Shown here: in pieces, positions 1-7,759 of the stretch
Layout: each line of letters begins with the position of its first letter
Numbering within the stretch: the first letter of the stretch is position 1
Source of the DNA: Streptomyces kaniharaensis
Lineage (GTDB): Bacteria > Actinomycetota > Actinomycetes > Streptomycetales > Streptomycetaceae
Assembly: GCF_009569385.1 (NCBI RefSeq)
Contig: NZ_WBOF01000004.1
Span: 208,973-272,972, forward strand
Direction: 5' to 3'
DNA: 64,000 nt
Position numbers and translations under genes: made by a program
The notes under the pieces: generated by a model
Told to the model about the DNA's origin: nothing
Seen by the model: the letters and a program-made list of their open reading frames with translations, nothing else
The model's database searches: none

Positions 1-755
1 GTTGTCTTCGCGGTGCCGCGTTCGCCGTTGAAGTACGCGACGGGGCGGGGCATGTCGGGTCGCAGCCCGGCCAGCAGCCAGGCGACGGCCATACGCCAAG
101 ATGGTTCGGCGAGCGCGGACAGCTCGCGCAGCAGCCCGAGCCCACCCCGCCAGCCGCCCGGATCGCGTTCGGGCAGCGGGAGTTCGCCGGTAAGCCGGGT
201 GCGCCGCCACAGCGGGCCCTCGCCGACGGGCGGGGTGGTCACCGACCAGGTGCCCGGCTCGATGCACACGCTCTTCCCGTCCGCCCGCCCTAGGTCGAGC
301 CAGGTGACCTGTTCGTCGGCCGGGTCGGGGGCGATCCGCAGGTGGACCGGTTGATCCGGGGCGTCCAGGGCGAGGGCATCCATGGAGGCGATCGCGTCCG
401 TCAGACACCCCTGGGAGGGGGCCCGGCCGGTGCGCAGGACGTAGGAGCGATTGAGGAGTTGGCGCAGGCTGCCGGTTCCGCCGAAGCCGCCGGCGGCGCG
501 CAGCGGGCGGGCGATCGGCGGTCCTTCGGCCGGGACGGCGTACGCGGTCTGGTCGCAGCGCACCAGGACGTACTCGTCCATGCCCAGGTGGAGCAGGACG
601 TCCGCCTGCGACAGTTTCGGCCCGCGCTCGGTGTTCTGCTGCTCGGTCGGTGCCGCGGCCGCCGACTCCCCCACTTCGGCGGTCGGCGCCGGACGGGTGG
701 GCCGGGGTTCGCCGGCCGGGACCGGGAGCGTCACGCGGGTGGTCAGGTCGGTCAT
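1..755 (-). CDS. Plasmid replication ATPase/helicase-like protein (cut by window edge)
   Basis: The reading frame opens with ATG at 755 and runs off the left edge, so about 251 N-terminal residues are visible. Near residues 240-250, just before the edge, there is a P-loop-like stretch FNGERGTAKTT (compare GxxGxGKT). This is what phage and plasmid primase-helicase ATPases carry. The start overlaps the stop of the prim-pol gene (ATGA, 752-755), so the two are translationally coupled. From this context I infer a replicative ATPase or helicase acting with the primase. The N-terminal 230 residues show no motif I recognise. Seen: frame, P-loop-like motif and overlap. Inferred: role in replication. 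The rest of the ATPase domain must lie left of the window. Confidence 0.7.
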   Translation of the reverse strand, partial: MTDLTTRVTLPVPAGEPRPTRPAPTAEVGESAAAAPTEQQNTERGPKLSQADVLLHLGMDEYVLVRCDQTAYAVPAEGPPIARPLRAAGGFGGTGSLRQLLNRSYVLRTGRAPSQGCLTDAIASMDALALDAPDQPVHLRIAPDPADEQVTWLDLGRADGKSVCIEPGTWSVTTPPVGEGPLWRRTRLTGELPLPERDPGGWRGGLGLLRELSALAEPSWRMAVAWLLAGLRPDMPRPVAYFNGERGTAKT

Positions 756-1816
756 GGCCGTGCTCCGGGGCTTGGGATGGTGCGCGGCGAGCGCATGCCC
801 GCCTGGAGTGCGCGGCGGAGGGTGGACTGGGCCTTGGCTTCGTCGGGGTCGACCCCGACGAGCGCCGCGGCCTCGGTGAGGACCTGGTGGACGTCGTCGA
901 GCTCCAGCAGCCCGCCGCCGACCAGCTGGCCGAGCCGGAACCCGGCCCGGTTGAGCTGGTCGTTGCGGCCGGAGCGGGCGCAGGCGATGGCCTCGGCCTC
1001 CCGGCGCAGTGCCGCGGCGGCGTACGCGGCCGCGTCGTGCGGCCGGTGCCGCGCTGCGGGGCGGGGAAGCCGGATCCGGGCCGGCGGCGGGTCGACGGCG
1101 GGGTCGCGGGAGCGCAGGCCGACGCGTGCGAGCTCGAGGGCGAGCCAACGCGGCAGCCGGGCAGGTTCAGATTCCGGCCCGGTGACCTGGTAGCAGCCGG
1201 CCGGGGTCCTGGTCGTGGGCGCGACCGCGGTGGACCAGCCGGCCCGCACGTCGATCTGCCAGCCCAGCCGGCCGGAGCCCTGCGTGAACCGGGCCCCACC
1301 GGCGCGGTACCAGAGGTGGACTCCGCCGCCCGGGGTGCGCACCGTCAGCGTCGGCGGGGCGTGCAGCAGGCTCTCGGCCCGCCGCACCCGGCACAGCAGC
1401 TCCAGCACGTCCACCCCGGTGCGCACCCGCTCGGCCTCCAGGACGGCGGCCAGGTCGATGCCGGGCAGCACCAACTCGCGCTCCGGCAGAGGGTGGTGGT
1501 GGTCGTCCAGGTCGACGACCACGAGACCGGACGGGCCGGTGGCCACGCCGACGGCGAAGTCGCGGCCGCGCCACCAGCGGCGGATCAGCTCCGGATCGGT
1601 CGTCGCCGCCCGTACCCCGTGGCAGTACCGTCCCGCCGCCAGGCAGCCGCAGCCGCCGGCGCCCAGGTCAGGGAACCCGCAGGGCGACTGGCCCCCGGGC
1701 GTGGGTGGGCGGCACCGGCGGCAGTTGCCGGCCGGGCGCTTCGATCCGGGCAGCAGGGGATGGACCCACCAACCCCTGCCCGCGCACCGCATGGCGAGCT
1801 CAAGTCCGCTGCTCAC
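752..1816 (-). CDS. Bifunctional DNA primase/polymerase (prim-pol) domain protein
   Basis: This 354-residue protein looks like the AEP-type prim-pol of actinobacterial plasmids and phages. It has the N-terminal pattern W..PLLPGSKRP, a Cys-rich patch (residues about 31-58), the acidic pair D101-x-D103 in VVVDLDD followed by a His run, and later GGGVHLWYR. These residues would bind metal and nucleotide for primer synthesis. The C-terminal 120 residues are helical. I start it at GTG 1816, whose GTGA overlaps the stop of the upstream gene. A longer open frame reaches 2413, but its sequence there is low-complexity Gly/Arg/Ala, so I reject that extension. It is the middle gene of a three-gene replication operon and is co-translated with both neighbours. 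Confidence 0.85.
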   Translation of the reverse strand: MSSGLELAMRCAGRGWWVHPLLPGSKRPAGNCRRCRPPTPGGQSPCGFPDLGAGGCGCLAAGRYCHGVRAATTDPELIRRWWRGRDFAVGVATGPSGLVVVDLDDHHHPLPERELVLPGIDLAAVLEAERVRTGVDVLELLCRVRRAESLLHAPPTLTVRTPGGGVHLWYRAGGARFTQGSGRLGWQIDVRAGWSTAVAPTTRTPAGCYQVTGPESEPARLPRWLALELARVGLRSRDPAVDPPPARIRLPRPAARHRPHDAAAYAAAALRREAEAIACARSGRNDQLNRAGFRLGQLVGGGLLELDDVHQVLTEAAALVGVDPDEAKAQSTLRRALQAGMRSPRTIPSPGARP

Positions 1817-4479
1817 GCCGCGCTCACCGCCGTCCGGGCCCGCGCCGGCCGCACCGGCGCCGGAAGGCTCTCGTCCTCCAGCGGCTGGGACGCGTACTGG
1901 GACATCCGCTCCCGCCAGCCACTGGCCGGGGGCTGAACCGGGTCCTGGACCTCGGCGCGGACCTGGTCGAGCTGCTGCGCCAGCAAGGCCTGCGCGCACC
2001 GGCGGGCCGCCTCGTCGGCTGCGGCCAGGACCTCCGGCTCGCCGCGACGCCGGGCCCGCTCGATCCCGGCCACCCGGTCGGCCTCCGCCCTCGCTTGCGG
2101 GCCGTGAAGCAGGGCCTCCAGCGCGAGCGCGCGCTCCCGGGCCACCAGCTGCTCGACGAGCTCCCGCAGCTGCCAGACCACCGCCGCCTCCGGCAGTCCC
2201 TGGCCGCGCCACCGCTCCCCCGCCTGCTCGGCCTCGGCCTCCAGCCGCGCCCGGCACACGCCCAGAAGTCCGCCCCTGGCGGCCGGGACGTCCACCAGGC
2301 CGGCCGCCACGGCCGCGAACTCCGCAGCCGACTCCAAGGCCTGGCGCGTCGTCCGGGTCTCCGAGCAGATCAGGCACAGCCCACCGGCCTCCGGCACCCC
2401 GCACTCCAGGCACGGCCGGGCCGCCAACTCAGCCTGAGCAGCGGCCTGTTCGTCCCGCTGTCGGGCCCACGCCTTCTCACGCCGGGCGCGCTCGATCGTC
2501 GCGCGCTCCCGGCGGACGGCTTCCTCGGCCGCCAGCCGGGCAACTTCCCGGCTCAGCCGCCGTTCCACCTCCGCCCGGAACTCCTCCGGTGCGAGGACAA
2601 GCAGCTGCTCGGTGACGGACCGTGCGACCTGGTGCCGCAGCGCCCGGCGGTCCTCGACCAGCAGCTCGCAGGACGGGCAGACCCGGCCGGTGTCCATCCG
2701 CACCCGGTCATCGCACGCCTGGGCGTAGCACTCGGCCCGCTGCGGCAATCCGCGGCCGAGCAGCCAGCCGATCGGATCCCGTACCGGCTGCCCGAACTGC
2801 GCGGCCAACCGGCGCTCCAGGCGCTCCGCCAGCAGCGCCGGGGCCTGCTCAGCGCCGACGATCCCGGCCAGGCGCACCAGCTCGGCCCGTGCTGCGGCCC
2901 GTACTCGACGTCGGCCACCGGTATGCCCGATCCGGGCCCACTCCCCCTGCACCGGCGTCAGGACCCGCTCCAGCCCTCGGGGCAGGGACCACCGCAGCAG
3001 CACCCGCGCAGCACCGACAGGCGACTTCTGATCCTGCCGTTCGACGACGAGGTCCTGGTGCTGTTCCCCGCGAAGCGGGCCACCGCAACCACCGACCTGC
3101 TCGGCGGCCTCGACGGTGCCGGGCTCGGGCCGGTCCTCGCGCCCGCTCACGCGCTCCGGCAGCGGTGGGAACCCCAACGCGGCTTCGCCGGAAAAGCGAA
3201 ACTCAGCAGCACCAGAACCACCTAGAGCAACCACCTGAGGCGCGTGGTGGGCGTGGAGTGGTGCACCAGCCTCCGCGCCGCTCCCCGACACCTCAGCAGC
3301 CTGTTCGCCCAGGTCAGAGCCATCTTCATCCCCTGCCTTCGCTGCGTCGGGAACGTCCTGACCCCTGAGTGCACCATCCGCATCGACGAGATCACCGTCC
3401 ACGACGTCGAAGAAGCCGACCTGGAGCCAGCCCTCCCCCGGTCCCGACGGGTCCTCGTCTTCCAACGAGCCCGAGCACTGCGTGCACACAGAGCCCCGGC
3501 CCTCCGACGGAGCTCCTGCAGGTTCGACGTCCTCGTCGACGCCCGGCGGGATCTGCTCGGGGACGACCTCCAGGTCCGCCTGGGAACGCCCGTGTGCCGC
3601 GGCGACCGCCGGCACCAGGATCCTCAGCCGTGCGTCGGGTACACCGCGGCCCGGCACCTTCAGCAACCCTCGCCGGAGCAGCCCGTCCACCACCTGGGCC
3701 GCCTCCACCAACGGGCGGCCGATCAGCCGCGCGACCGTCGCATCCGCCCGATCGAACCCGGCCGCCACCGCCCCGCCCACCAAGGGCACCCGGCCATCCG
3801 GCCGCGCCGCCAGCACCAGACGGAGCAGCGCGAGACGCTCGGCCGCCGCCCCGCGACCCCGCCGCTCACCCAGCAGCCCAGGTGGCGTCTCCGGCTTACC
3901 CACCGGAGCCCACCCAGGGCCGAACAGCTTCTCGCACAACGCCAGGAGAACCGCCAACTCGCGCTTCTCCAGGACCAACGGAGCAGAGCACCGCGCCAGG
4001 GCGGCCGAGAGCGGCAGCAGCTCCCACCGCAAGCCCGTCACCCGACGCACGCCCTCGACCGACGCCGTCATCACCTCGGTCGAGACCGCACCCGAGACCC
4101 GAAGGGCCGGCAGCACCCGATGGTCGACGTAGGACTCCGATACCCCCGCCCATCGCGCCAACTCGCCAGCTGTGAGCTCCAGTTGCGACTCCCCCGCAGG
4201 CGACTTCGCGAAGAGCACAGTGGCTGCTAGGACCTCGACCAGCGGTCGACCGCGAAGCGACCGATCTGCGAGTAGAGCGTCAAGGGCGGCCGTCAGCCGC
4301 TCGCGAACACTCCGGTTCAGCGCGAGCGGCTGGTCAAGCCCTGCCCCTGGTCCCGTCGGCGGGCCGGAGAGTCGCAAGGTTGACGTGCGAGAGCGCTTCA
4401 CTCGATCGAGTGACTTTGTCTTGCTTGTGGTGATGTGGGCATAGTCCGAGGGCGACGCGAGTGACCCTGTTTTTGGCAA
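1813..4479 (-). CDS. Large replication-operon protein with HTH-like N-terminus and C-terminal zinc motif
   Basis: This is an up to 888-residue protein leading the replication operon. Its first 250 residues are helical and contain wHTH-like segments (TAGELARWAGVSESYVDHRV and similar), suggesting DNA binding. The middle is acidic and poorly ordered. A long Arg/Glu/Ala-rich coiled-coil stretch is followed by a CxxC-x9-CxxC zinc motif (CLECG...CLIC). More Cys pairs (CPSC) lie upstream. I do not recognise the family. By context it may be the replication initiator or the operon regulator. The start is uncertain: TTG 4479 has no ribosome site, and GTG 4401 and TTG 4377 are in frame. A perfect 16-bp palindrome at 4398-4413 covers GTG 4401, which argues for a start further downstream if that palindrome is an operator. 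Confidence 0.65.
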   Translation of the reverse strand: MPKTGSLASPSDYAHITTSKTKSLDRVKRSRTSTLRLSGPPTGPGAGLDQPLALNRSVRERLTAALDALLADRSLRGRPLVEVLAATVLFAKSPAGESQLELTAGELARWAGVSESYVDHRVLPALRVSGAVSTEVMTASVEGVRRVTGLRWELLPLSAALARCSAPLVLEKRELAVLLALCEKLFGPGWAPVGKPETPPGLLGERRGRGAAAERLALLRLVLAARPDGRVPLVGGAVAAGFDRADATVARLIGRPLVEAAQVVDGLLRRGLLKVPGRGVPDARLRILVPAVAAAHGRSQADLEVVPEQIPPGVDEDVEPAGAPSEGRGSVCTQCSGSLEDEDPSGPGEGWLQVGFFDVVDGDLVDADGALRGQDVPDAAKAGDEDGSDLGEQAAEVSGSGAEAGAPLHAHHAPQVVALGGSGAAEFRFSGEAALGFPPLPERVSGREDRPEPGTVEAAEQVGGCGGPLRGEQHQDLVVERQDQKSPVGAARVLLRWSLPRGLERVLTPVQGEWARIGHTGGRRRVRAAARAELVRLAGIVGAEQAPALLAERLERRLAAQFGQPVRDPIGWLLGRGLPQRAECYAQACDDRVRMDTGRVCPSCELLVEDRRALRHQVARSVTEQLLVLAPEEFRAEVERRLSREVARLAAEEAVRRERATIERARREKAWARQRDEQAAAQAELAARPCLECGVPEAGGLCLICSETRTTRQALESAAEFAAVAAGLVDVPAARGGLLGVCRARLEAEAEQAGERWRGQGLPEAAVVWQLRELVEQLVARERALALEALLHGPQARAEADRVAGIERARRRGEPEVLAAADEAARRCAQALLAQQLDQVRAEVQDPVQPPASGWRERMSQYASQPLEDESLPAPVRPARARTAVSAA
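4398..4413. promoter_or_regulatory. Perfect 16-bp palindrome at the head of the replication operon
   Basis: TCACTCGATCGAGTGA is a perfect palindrome at the very 5' end of the replication operon. Its place fits an autoregulatory operator. No promoter hexamers are clear, and the site may lie inside the coding region if TTG 4479 is the true start. Confidence 0.4.
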
Positions 4480-4683
4480 AGACGGACTAGCCCCATGGCT
4501 GGCGGCTATGATCTGCTCCAGAACAACATAGGGATGAGGGCAAAACTCAACTGGCCGCTTGACCCATCGGCGGATATTGCCTGGTCAGCGGAGGTGTGAG
4601 TGTGGTTTGGGTTAGGTCAGCTGAGAGTTGAGCCCCCTCCCAAGCCGTGACCGTGGTTGGCCCCATGGGTCGCGGCAGACCGT

Positions 4684-4799
4684 GCCGACAGAGTCGGCTG
4701 GCTAAGCAGAGACATGAAATTGCTCGGGGTGGCTCCCCGGGCAAGGAACGGGCGGCATGGCTGTGCCGCCCGACAGGCGACCAAGACGGTCGCCTTTTT
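4684..4799 (+). ncRNA. Candidate small structured RNA: four hairpins ending in a terminator
   Basis: Four hairpins follow one another on the plus strand: 4684-4698 (6 bp, 3-nt loop), 4722-4742 (8 bp with one wobble pair), 4750-4771 (GGGCGGCA/TGCCGCCC) and 4776-4794 (GGCGACC/GGTCGCC) followed by five T. No open frame ends close before them that the last hairpin would need to terminate. A compact structured region ending in an intrinsic terminator is what a small regulatory RNA looks like. No known RNA family is recognised, and the 5' end is a guess. Confidence 0.35.
4776..4799 (+). terminator. Intrinsic terminator
   Basis: A 7-bp GC stem (GGCGACC, 5-nt loop, GGTCGCC) is followed at once by TTTTT. 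It points rightward, away from the replication operon. Its most likely purpose is to end the candidate small RNA or to shield fic from upstream transcription. Confidence 0.65.
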
Positions 4800-5046
4800 G
4801 TCTTCCTGGCCTCGAGCGCGCACAGTGACCGTCCCTGTGCGGACGGCCTTGGTGCCGGAAAGAGTTGGCTGACTCCCCCAGCTCGGCAAGGACAGACGTG
4901 AGGTCGCTGCTCTCTCGGGCGATGACACGCCAAAAGGCGCCACGACCCAGTGGGTCGCGACGTCTGCGAGCATCACACCAAACCTCACGCGATGAAGACT
5001 ATCCTTAAACGCATCCTCTTGTGGTTGAAGCATTGGAGCGTGTCTG

Positions 5047-6351
5047 GTGGCAAGGTTTTCCGAGCAGCGGTGGCAGTCGCAGCCTGATGCCGAGGCGTCG
5101 TGGGCGGCTGGACTGCCTGGAACCTTCCGTGCCTATGTGCCTGATGCGCTATGCGGGCGGTCTGTCCGGCTCTCGACGGAGGTGGCAGCTGAGGTCGCGG
5201 CAGTGGATGCCTTGGTTCGGTCGTTGGGTGACTCGAGCCCGACTAGTCCGCACCTTGAATCTCTGGCCCGGTTCCTGCTCCGCTCCGAGGCCGTGGCGTC
5301 GTCGCGCATCGAAGGAGTCGTGGCGTCAGCCCGCGCGGTAGCCGAGCTCGAGCTGATGCTTGGCATGCGGGCCGGCGAGGAGCCGCGGGCCCCGCGCGGT
5401 GTCGATGCCAGTGCGCGGGAGGTGGTCAACAACGTCCTGGCCCTCCGGCAGGCCGTCACCGTCCTGCACGATTCCCCCGCCGTCACCCCAGAAGATATCG
5501 ACTCGCTTCAGAGGGCTCTGATGGTCGGCACGGACCAGGCTGAGGGGGCCGGCTCTGTTCGGCGGGTGCAGAACTGGGTTGGCGGCAGTGGGCTAAGTCC
5601 TCACGGTGCGGAATTCGTTCCCCCACCCCCGAGCGAGGTGCCCGCCCTCATGGACGACTTGGCGAGGTTCATCTCTGAGCCGCACCCTCTGCCGCTTGTC
5701 CAGGCCGCACTGACGCATGCCCAATTCGAAACCATTCATCCATACACAGATGGAAATGGGAGAACAGGGCGAGCCCTTATTCACACTGTCCTTGCTCGGC
5801 AAGGACTAGCGGTGGGGCATGTGCTTCCGATTTCTATGTCGCTACTTGCCCATGCCCGCGAATATATCGCTGGGCTCAATGCATACCGATATGAGGGCGA
5901 TGCGAGCGATCCCGCGGCTCTCGTAGGTGTCGACGGATGGATCCGTGTCTTCTTGGCCGCAACTCGAGATGCAGTTGCGGAGTCACGTCGCTTCACCGTG
6001 GAACTCGCTGCCATGCGTACCACCTGGGACGCGCGCCTGGCCAGCTTCCGGGAGAAGCAAAAGCGCCGCGGGCTGCCGAGGAAGGACTCGGCTGTCGTGC
6101 GACTCATGGAGCAGTTGCCTGGCGTTCCAGTGGTGACGGCACGTGCGGCTCAATCACTTCTCAGCGTTTCCTTTGTTGCGGCGAAGTCCGCGCTTGAGGA
6201 GTTGGCTGGAGCCGGGATCGTTCAGGTAAAGGAAGTTGAGCGGGGAACGCGGGCATTCATGGCCACAGATGTGCTCGACCTCATCAACAGCTCGGAACGG
6301 CGGCTTACTTATCAGCGTTGGGATTTTTCGGCTCTCGACCCGTCCGCGTAA
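5047..6351 (+). CDS. fic: Fic family protein, class II with N-terminal inhibitory motif
   Basis: This 434-residue protein has the complete Fic active site HPYTDGNGRTGR, starting at His231. Fic enzymes usually transfer AMP from ATP to a hydroxyl side chain of a target protein. The segment SSRIEG (S85-G90) fits the inhibitory motif [S/T]xxxE[G/N] that keeps such enzymes off. Lying N-terminal, it makes this a class II Fic. The C-terminal 110 residues look like a winged-helix domain, common in stand-alone Fic proteins that contact DNA or regulate themselves. The start is GTG 5047, weakly supported by GGAG about 10 nt upstream. Codon use is more AT-rich than in the neighbours, which suggests recent transfer. 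The target is unknown. It could act in stress response, competition or plasmid maintenance. Confidence 0.9.
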   Translation: MARFSEQRWQSQPDAEASWAAGLPGTFRAYVPDALCGRSVRLSTEVAAEVAAVDALVRSLGDSSPTSPHLESLARFLLRSEAVASSRIEGVVASARAVAELELMLGMRAGEEPRAPRGVDASAREVVNNVLALRQAVTVLHDSPAVTPEDIDSLQRALMVGTDQAEGAGSVRRVQNWVGGSGLSPHGAEFVPPPPSEVPALMDDLARFISEPHPLPLVQAALTHAQFETIHPYTDGNGRTGRALIHTVLARQGLAVGHVLPISMSLLAHAREYIAGLNAYRYEGDASDPAALVGVDGWIRVFLAATRDAVAESRRFTVELAAMRTTWDARLASFREKQKRRGLPRKDSAVVRLMEQLPGVPVVTARAAQSLLSVSFVAAKSALEELAGAGIVQVKEVERGTRAFMATDVLDLINSSERRLTYQRWDFSALDPSA

Positions 6352-6404
6352 GCTCCAACGCACTTAACTTTGCGGGGCTGTGGCCGGCAGGGATCGTTCG
6401 GCAG

Positions 6405-6484
6405 GCCACTGGGGCCTCCGCATCAAGGTCTTCACCTCGAAGTGAGCGGGTCCGGGAAGAGCTTGATGCGGAGGCCCCAGTGGC
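6405..6484. repeat. Long inverted repeat, 23-bp perfect arms
   Basis: The arms at 6405-6427 and 6462-6484 are perfect 23-bp reverse complements around a 34-nt centre. Pairing continues outward as GGCAGG/CCTGCC after a small bulge. It lies about 50 bp after the fic stop. There is no T-run, so it is not a typical terminator. It could be a recombination site, a MITE-like remnant or a structured RNA. Confidence 0.7.
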
Positions 6485-6592
6485 TGGGCCTGCCACAGGC
6501 GGAGGCCTGGCACCGGTAGAGCGACGTAGCGAGCGCTGCTGTCCCTCCGGATGGCAGGCCGGCTACATCCGCGCGACGCCGGCCCACCGTTT

Positions 6593-6622
6593 CCTTTAAC
6601 GCCGAAGCCGCGCCGTTAAAGG
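6593..6622. repeat. 9-bp inverted repeat CCTTTAACG/CGTTAAAGG
   Basis: Perfect 9-bp arms flank a 12-nt GC-rich spacer in a locally AT-richer spot. The geometry resembles an operator or a recombinase core site. No gene starts close by, so its role is open. Confidence 0.4.
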
Positions 6623-7289
6623 TTAATGTCACTCTCGGTGTCGACTTGGATGTCAGCCGTTGTGGGTGGCCAAGGCTGACCCGTTGGGTACTCGCTAGTG
6701 AGGCGCGGGAGCATGGCGGCAGGCGTCAGCCCTCCTGCAGAGCGAGGGGCAACCTGGAGGATGCGCCTACGAGGAAGTGCGCAGCCATCTGGACGTGGCT
6801 GGATCGCGAGTGGCCGGTGGTCGATAGAGGAGCCAGTTCAGTCGCTAGAACTGGCGTGATGGCACCACAGCGCCCTCGGGCGTCCTGGCGACGAGCTGCT
6901 GCGCGCCGGGTGCGCCGGCCCGCCCGCACCGCGAGGAAGGCAAACCTGACAGGGATGCCGTAGCTGTGGATGCGCCATGCCATGGGCGTGTGCGACGTGA
7001 ATCTCGAGGATCGGCCCCCCGCTGGTGAGTTGACGGCAATCAGATTGCCCAAGGGGTAGAGGAGGCCGATCCTGGCTCGCTGCGAGCGTTGGAAGCGCCG
7101 ACTGGCTGAGCCTCAGGATGCGCCCCGGGTAGTCGGAGCGAGAGTGGCCTGTACGCAAAGAGGGCTGGTTGGCCACGTCGGACGGCCAATCGGTTTCGCC
7201 GAAATCGCGTGCGGGCCTCTAAGTCGCCGAGAGCCGAAGGTTGCCTCCCGTCGTAAGGGGAGGTGCTAGACCGCCTGCGGCGCAAGTTG

Positions 7290-7619
7290 TCAGAGATCCT
7301 GATCAGGTGAGTCTGCCTCTTCAAGGACAGGCGGGTATCCGTGCGCTCGAAGCCATGCGTCGAGCGCTGCGGCGACTACGTTGCCAGCGCCCGGGTTGCC
7401 ATGCTCGGCGTTGTAGGTATTGACACGCGTCTTCAGGTCAAGGTCGGAGGGGACGGAGTAGTTGAGCTGCTCTCGGCTCACTCCCCTCCGCTCGATGAGG
7501 TGGCGCGTAGCTGGATGCGGAGACAGCCATGCATCACTGTCCTGGGCGTACTCATCCATGGCTTCCACGGCGCGCGCCAACTCGCGGAGGCGGTCTGCCA
7601 CCTTCACCTTCGATGCCAT
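7290..7619 (-). CDS. Ribbon-helix-helix (RHH) DNA-binding protein of the partition region
   Basis: This 109-residue protein ends in a segment with the RHH pattern: a beta strand LNYSVPSDL, a helix DLKTRVNTYNAEHG and a second helix NVVAAALDAWLRAHGY. The same unit, R-E-x-L-x-x-SVP-x-x-L, occurs twice in the ParB-like protein encoded just upstream on the same strand, so the two are related. Such small proteins bind DNA as dimers and repress their own operon or bind centromere sites. The start is ATG 7619 with GGGAG 7 nt upstream. A 164-codon frame reaching 7784 is rejected because it would read through the parB terminator hairpin. Likely role: plasmid partition or copy control. Confidence 0.75.
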   Translation of the reverse strand: MASKVKVADRLRELARAVEAMDEYAQDSDAWLSPHPATRHLIERRGVSREQLNYSVPSDLDLKTRVNTYNAEHGNPGAGNVVAAALDAWLRAHGYPPVLEEADSPDQDL

Positions 7620-7637
7620 GCTTCTCCCTTTCAACGT

Positions 7638-7695
7638 TGTTACGGGTAGTGTAACACCTAGGCCAATAGTCGTAGCAACGTACGTCGAACTATTG
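7638..7695 (-). promoter_or_regulatory. Operator/promoter region of the RHH gene
   Basis: Two dyads sit just upstream of ATG 7619: TGTTAC-N7-GTAACA (7638-7656) and CAATAGT-N18-ACTATTG (7664-7695). RHH proteins bind such inverted repeats, so autoregulation is likely. They could also serve as centromere-like sites for the neighbouring par operon. Confidence 0.5.
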
Positions 7696-7705
7696 CCATG
7701 ACGAA

Positions 7706-7743
7706 AGTAGGGGCCCAGCATCCTTGGATGCTGGGCCCCTACT
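7706..7743. terminator. Terminator hairpin after parB-like gene
   Basis: An 18-bp perfect stem with only two unpaired central bases lies 17 nt past the parB-like stop. On the minus strand it runs into ACTTTCGT, a weak U-tract. It separates the par operon from the RHH gene. Confidence 0.7.
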
Positions 7744-7759
7744 GGGTGAATCTGTGAGC

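Larger units (their letters stand above)
4480..5046. other. Intergenic region between replication operon and fic
   Basis: No credible gene is seen in these 567 bases. The short open frames on both strands lack ribosome sites and Streptomyces codon bias. The stretch is less GC-rich than its surroundings. It holds four consecutive hairpins (4684-4794) ending in a T-run, a hairpin at 4928-4939 and a 7-bp palindrome at 4943-4957. The promoters of the divergent replication operon and fic gene must lie here, but I could not fix their hexamers. Confidence 0.5.
6352..7289. other. Gene-poor region after fic
   Basis: I see no convincing gene in these 938 bases. Several 60-110 codon frames exist, but none has a ribosome site, Streptomyces codon bias or a recognisable product. 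The region contains a very long inverted repeat (6405-6484) and a second dyad (6593-6622). With fic it forms a 2.8-kb stretch whose base use differs from both sides, consistent with an inserted block. Confidence 0.45.

Noticed and set aside
752..755. Frameshift between prim-pol and the downstream ATPase
   Set aside because: Both genes have good motifs and meet by a normal ATGA overlap, so they are two coupled genes.
6646..7052. Open frames of about 105 codons on both strands after fic
   Set aside because: No ribosome sites, poor codon bias for this organism and no recognisable product.
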